NCBI GenBank assembly: GCA_963749825.1
Contig: CAVVOI010000009.1
Span: 859,418-923,417 of the forward strand
Length of the DNA stretch: 64,000 bases
Reading direction: 5' to 3'
Origin: UBA11865 sp963749825
Lineage (GTDB): Bacteria > Chloroflexota > Anaerolineae > Promineifilales > Promineifilaceae
The translations under genes and the position numbers were made by a program. Of the stretch, positions 61,087 to 64,000 are shown in pieces. Under the pieces are notes generated by a model that was not told the origin of the DNA, made no database searches, and saw only the letters and a list, made by a program, of their open reading frames with translations. Numbering within the stretch: position 1 is the first letter of the stretch; the number at the start of each line of letters is the position of its first letter.

Positions 61087-61546
61087 CCGTGCGTTGTGTC
61101 TTTTTCGACAACCCCTTTGGCCGGCCACCTTTTCTTCCCCTCGCCTTTGCAGCTGCCAACCCCGCCTGCGTTCGCTCGCGATTCAGAGCCCGTTGAAAGG
61201 AACCCAGAATGGCGAATGTTCGGAATACGAACTGGCCATCACTCCCAGTCTTATCGATAGACTCCTGCCGACTCTCAAATCCTAGCCCACGTTCCGCCAG
61301 GCGGTTGACAGTATCCACGAGATTGAGAAGCGATCGGCCCAGACAGTCCAGCCGCCACACAACCAGAGTATCGCCTTCTTGCATGTAGCTCAGGGTCGTT
61401 TCGAGTTTGGGGTGCTCTCTCTGGATGATATCGGCCTTGTCGATGAAAATCTGTTTGCACCCTGTCTGCCTGAGCATATCCAGTTGGATAGATGCATCCG
61501 GGTCGTTTACGGAGATGCGAGCGTAGCCGACTTTCATGGTTGCCAT
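60947..61546 (-). pseudogene. Decayed serine recombinase (resolvase family)
   Basis: Reading frame of 199 aa starting MATMKVGYARISVN; the catalytic Ser is in YARIS. The resolvase core continues to LNRERTQAGLAAAKARGRKGGRPKG (about 122-145). Two defects are visible. The catalytic LDRLGR is LDCLGR (Arg to Cys, TGT at 61343-61345). The C-terminal helix-turn-helix after about residue 160 is replaced by unrelated sequence overlapping the hydantoinase fragment. Thus it is probably inactive. It looks like a leftover of a mobile element. The frame may begin at the ATG at 61546 or 61537. Confidence 0.8.
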
Positions 61547-61906
61547 TCTGGTATTACAGGTGCCCGATAATCAGTAGTTCCCGGGCTGCCTCGACCACCT
61601 CTTTGGTGACATAGCGCAATTCATTAATCTGGAGATCCCTCCCACCTGGTTGAGAAGGCGCTGTAAGAGCCGGAAAGAGTTCGGCGGCACAGCGGAAGTC
61701 ATAACCTTCTTAGCTCTTGGATCTTATGTGCAAACCTCTATTTTCCTTTTCGAGGTACCCAAGGAAGGAAGCTCCTGGCAGGATTTCTAAAGGAAAGCGT
61801 CTCCCAGCAAATTGAATCGGTTAATAAGGTTCAAGTATGATGGCAAACGCATCACCGGATCACGCAGGCCATTTTATACAAAGATTGCGGACGAGTTAAC
61901 AAATAT
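61547..61906. other. Remnant region between resolvase and MACPF genes
   Basis: No intact gene. On the minus strand from about 61701 to 61568 a short open stretch of about 50 codons (…DFRCAAELFPALT…, ending …LLIIGHL) has protein-like composition but no start codon and no known match. It may be a relic of a neighbouring mobile-element gene. Confidence is low. Confidence 0.3.
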
Positions 61907-63271
61907 TTAAAAGTCGTAATCGTAAAACACGGGTTCTTGATTAACCCATCCTTCACCATGAGCCTCCCTTCCAACATCACTGGTTGAATACGCAAAGCGA
62001 ACAGGACTTTCGGCATAAGCCTGATGGATAGGAACTGTTTCTTCTATTTGTTCCATATAAGCATAAAACTCTATGGGACTCTCATCGCGGCGGTAGGGAT
62101 CGCCGAGTGACCATCCCTCACCAAAAACTTCTCCTGACTGATCGCTAGTTGAATAAGCGAAACGTACCGGGTGATCTGCGAAGTGTTTATATATTGGGAC
62201 TGTTCCCTCTTCTTGTTCCTTACAAGCATAAAACACAGCCTCCCCCTGAACCCATCCAGGTCCATGAGCCGCTACAGGATCACGTCTCAAAGAAAGCGTG
62301 AAACGCTTAGGTTTTTCCGCTGTATGTCTATAGACTGGATATATATTCGCCTGTATCTCGTCAGTTCGTTCTTCACAGTACTCTTGATAAGCAGCCTCCA
62401 AGCTGCTCATTCGATCCTCATCCGAACACAATTCCCAGATCGGTCGTAGACTGGGTTGACGTCTATTATCTACGTAACCGACGAACTCAGGATAATCCTC
62501 TATTGAAGCAGCCCATTTTTCCCAATTTACTTGAGTAATCCCACCTGTCTTAATTGCAGATACGTATTCCGCTTTGCCACCCCTGGCACGAGCTCTAATC
62601 TCGGATGTTTGTTTGAAATCATTAATGCTTTTGTTATATTCTGTCTTATTGTCGGTGCTTATGCTTGCAGCGGCTTTAAAGGACATTTCCGCGGCCACAC
62701 TCACGTCAATTGTGGATTTGTATCTTGCTGAGTTTGTGGCGCTAGTGTAACTGATTCTGCCTCCTACCAAGAGATTCCACAAATAGTGGGTTCCGTACCT
62801 GTCAAACAAGTCAACTGCTTCAATATCCCCATCAATATCTTCCTGCACGTCCGGCAACATTAGCCCTTTTAAAACATCAGGTTTTGGTAGCTGTAATATC
62901 CAACAGGTGATCAACTGATTGATCTGCGTATACCTCATCGTCGTAACTCTGACACTGGAAGAGCTGAAACCAACTTCCAATGCACCTTTAAAGAATCCAT
63001 AGCTTCCCTTTAAACCGGTTTTGCTAGCCAATGAGGTACGCATCTCCTCAACACTACTGCCAGCATGGGTTTCAAACACGGTATCTCGGTATGGTGTCCA
63101 AAAGGGGTGCAATACATTTGGTATCATATACTCCTCTTTATCTGACCTGATCTCCGTCATTTCGCCAAAATCAAACAACGGCTGCATCCTGCTTTCAGGA
63201 CTGGCATATCGACCGAATATATCATAGCCCCAGCCAATAACATTCAATCCCGGTAGATCCTGTAATATCAC
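61907..63271 (-). CDS. MACPF (perforin-like) protein with three C-terminal repeats
   Basis: 454 aa from the GTG at 63271, chosen because AAGGAG lies seven bases upstream and MILQDLPGLNVIGWGYDIFG fits the family start; the frame extends 50 codons further to a TTG at 63421 without support. Residues 1-285 are a MACPF domain: the signature YGTHYLWNLLVGG (159-171) matches the Y-G-T/S-H-Y/F-x6-GG rule exactly. Residues about 310-356, 357-411 and 412-454 are three related repeats with consensus PVRFAYSTSD...GEGW...FYAY. No signal peptide. Known MACPF proteins form membrane pores; the repeats may bind a target. It lies beside recombination remnants. Confidence 0.85.
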   Translation of the reverse strand: MILQDLPGLNVIGWGYDIFGRYASPESRMQPLFDFGEMTEIRSDKEEYMIPNVLHPFWTPYRDTVFETHAGSSVEEMRTSLASKTGLKGSYGFFKGALEVGFSSSSVRVTTMRYTQINQLITCWILQLPKPDVLKGLMLPDVQEDIDGDIEAVDLFDRYGTHYLWNLLVGGRISYTSATNSARYKSTIDVSVAAEMSFKAAASISTDNKTEYNKSINDFKQTSEIRARARGGKAEYVSAIKTGGITQVNWEKWAASIEDYPEFVGYVDNRRQPSLRPIWELCSDEDRMSSLEAAYQEYCEERTDEIQANIYPVYRHTAEKPKRFTLSLRRDPVAAHGPGWVQGEAVFYACKEQEEGTVPIYKHFADHPVRFAYSTSDQSGEVFGEGWSLGDPYRRDESPIEFYAYMEQIEETVPIHQAYAESPVRFAYSTSDVGREAHGEGWVNQEPVFYDYDF

Positions 63272-63467
63272 TTTCTTCTCCTTTTTCCCGTTTGGGGAAA
63301 TATCGGTGGTTAGATGAGATAAACAACCATCAATATAACATCCTTGAGGGTAGAGCAGGGGAATACAGTAGCTCTCTAAGGTTTCGATGGCGTCTACCCG
63401 CTCCAGGCATTGGCTCTCCAACTAACTACACTTGCTCAGCATCAAAAGACAGCATGAAACAAGTTAC

Positions 63468-63496
63468 TTACTGATGTTACTGCGTAACATCAGTAA
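63468..63496. promoter_or_regulatory. Perfect 13-bp palindrome upstream of the MACPF gene
   Basis: TTACTGATGTTAC-TGC-GTAACATCAGTAA: perfect 13-bp arms with a 3-base loop. No T run follows on either strand, so a terminator is unlikely. It lies about 200 bp upstream of the MACPF start and could be an operator or a transposon end. Confidence 0.6.
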
Positions 63497-63652
63497 CCTA
63501 AGTATAAAATAACTCCCCAAGCCCTGCCTATAGAACATCAGTTCAGAATAGTGCAAAAACCCTAAGGTGAAACTTTGAACGTTTCATGGGGAGTTCTCCT
63601 GTGGCTGCTGTGTCAGAAAATCCACTCATGACTATCCTATTTTAAGGATGGT

Positions 63653-63666
63653 TACCCTTAAGGGTA
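63653..63666. promoter_or_regulatory. Perfect 14-bp palindrome TACCCTTAAGGGTA
   Basis: A fully symmetric 14-bp site, flanked by GGT/ACC so that near-symmetry extends to about 19 bp. It is the size of a dimeric repressor operator. No gene is recognised nearby on the right. Confidence 0.45.
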
Positions 63667-64000
63667 CCAATTTTTAGGTAAACGGACGGTCAGTTATTAT
63701 CATAGCAAGTGAAAAAAGTTGACATTTAGCTTAAGTCCATCATTCAACATTCAGATGAAAATGTACAGAAACCCATATCAGCTGCAGGTACCTTAACTTT
63801 GATTTCCTTACTGGGATGAACAGCCCAGCTTGGGAGAAGGGCAAAGTAACTTAAGCAAGCAAGGGGAGCAATTTAGGGGGGGGTTCTTTACGGCCCAGAT
63901 TTAGCTATCATCTGTTTCTATCATTAGTTTTGACATAAGGAGTAATGGACCTAATTTAGGCTATGTCCAAAATCGGTTCCAATACTAGTGAAATACCTAG

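Larger units (their letters stand above)
63272..64000. other. Gene-free right end with palindromes
   Basis: I see no convincing gene on either strand. It holds the upstream region of the MACPF gene and several inverted repeats described separately. A short symmetric motif TGAAAC-N7-GTTTCA occurs near 63567-63585. Confidence 0.4.

Noticed and set aside
63272..63421. 50-codon N-terminal extension of the MACPF frame from a TTG
   Set aside because: The internal GTG at 63271 has a strong AAGGAG and gives a family-like start; the extension directly follows a stop codon and has no ribosome-binding site.
1..64000. CRISPR arrays, rRNA and tRNA genes
   Set aside because: No evenly spaced direct repeats, rRNA-like blocks or tRNA cloverleaf with T-loop GTTCRA were found by reading; a short tRNA could still be missed without a covariance search.

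Overview
The window looks like a chromosomal segment of a Chloroflexota bacterium, probably Anaerolineae-like. This is inferred from gene content and protein style, not from a search: membrane-arm complex I genes with two NuoM copies, a very large SecA, a DnaE-only replicase, MeaB with a stand-alone B12-binding mutase subunit, and base composition near half GC by eye. I saw no rRNA, tRNA or CRISPR array.

Layout. (1) 1-3184, minus strand: an alkaline-phosphatase-like hydrolase, a CDP-alcohol phosphatidyltransferase and lgt, which runs off the left edge. (2) 3473-6009, minus: a Fo-only ATP synthase operon (AtpI-like, a, c, fused b-delta) with its own promoter and a terminator. (3) 6265-16013, minus: a complex I membrane-arm operon nuoA-H-J-K-L-M-M-N. 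No peripheral-arm genes (nuoB, C, D, E, F, G, I) and no F1 genes are present. (4) 16448-36300, mostly plus: glucokinase, 6-phosphogluconolactonase, small conserved genes, an MFS transporter, an alkyltransferase-like protein, a glycosyltransferase followed by a tungsten/molybdenum aldehyde oxidoreductase, dnaE, the B12 mutase subunit with meaB, prs and secA. (5) 36336-44502, mixed strands: mutM, an M29 aminopeptidase, holB, thiolase, an epimerase and a histidine-rich membrane protein. (6) 44756-56168, minus: a Clp-type AAA+ protein, acyl-CoA ligase, phosphoesterase, a two-subunit CoA-transferase translationally coupled to a hybrid sensor kinase, and a polyprenyl synthase. (7) 56391-60856, plus: xpt, guaA and two paralogous membrane proteins. 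(8) 60871-64000: an accessory segment with a truncated hydantoinase gene, a decayed serine recombinase, a MACPF (perforin-like) protein with three C-terminal repeats, and several perfect palindromes.

The most interesting signals are: an RNA-polymerase alpha-CTD-like helix-hairpin-helix domain inserted into Lgt; a two-NuoM complex I whose NuoL carries an extra segment of about 27 residues in its lateral-helix region; a b-delta fusion lacking the delta N-terminal domain, next to a subunit a with a soluble insertion of about 95 residues; the MACPF protein in a recombination-scarred locus; a Clp ATPase with a destroyed first Walker B; and recurring promoter patterns (TGATATAAT/TGATATACT, and -10 boxes 7-10 nt from start codons that suggest leaderless mRNAs).

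The genes suggest a respiratory heterotroph using acyl-CoA, CoA-transfer and methylmalonyl-CoA chemistry. Start codons were revised where ribosome-binding sites or promoters supported an internal start.
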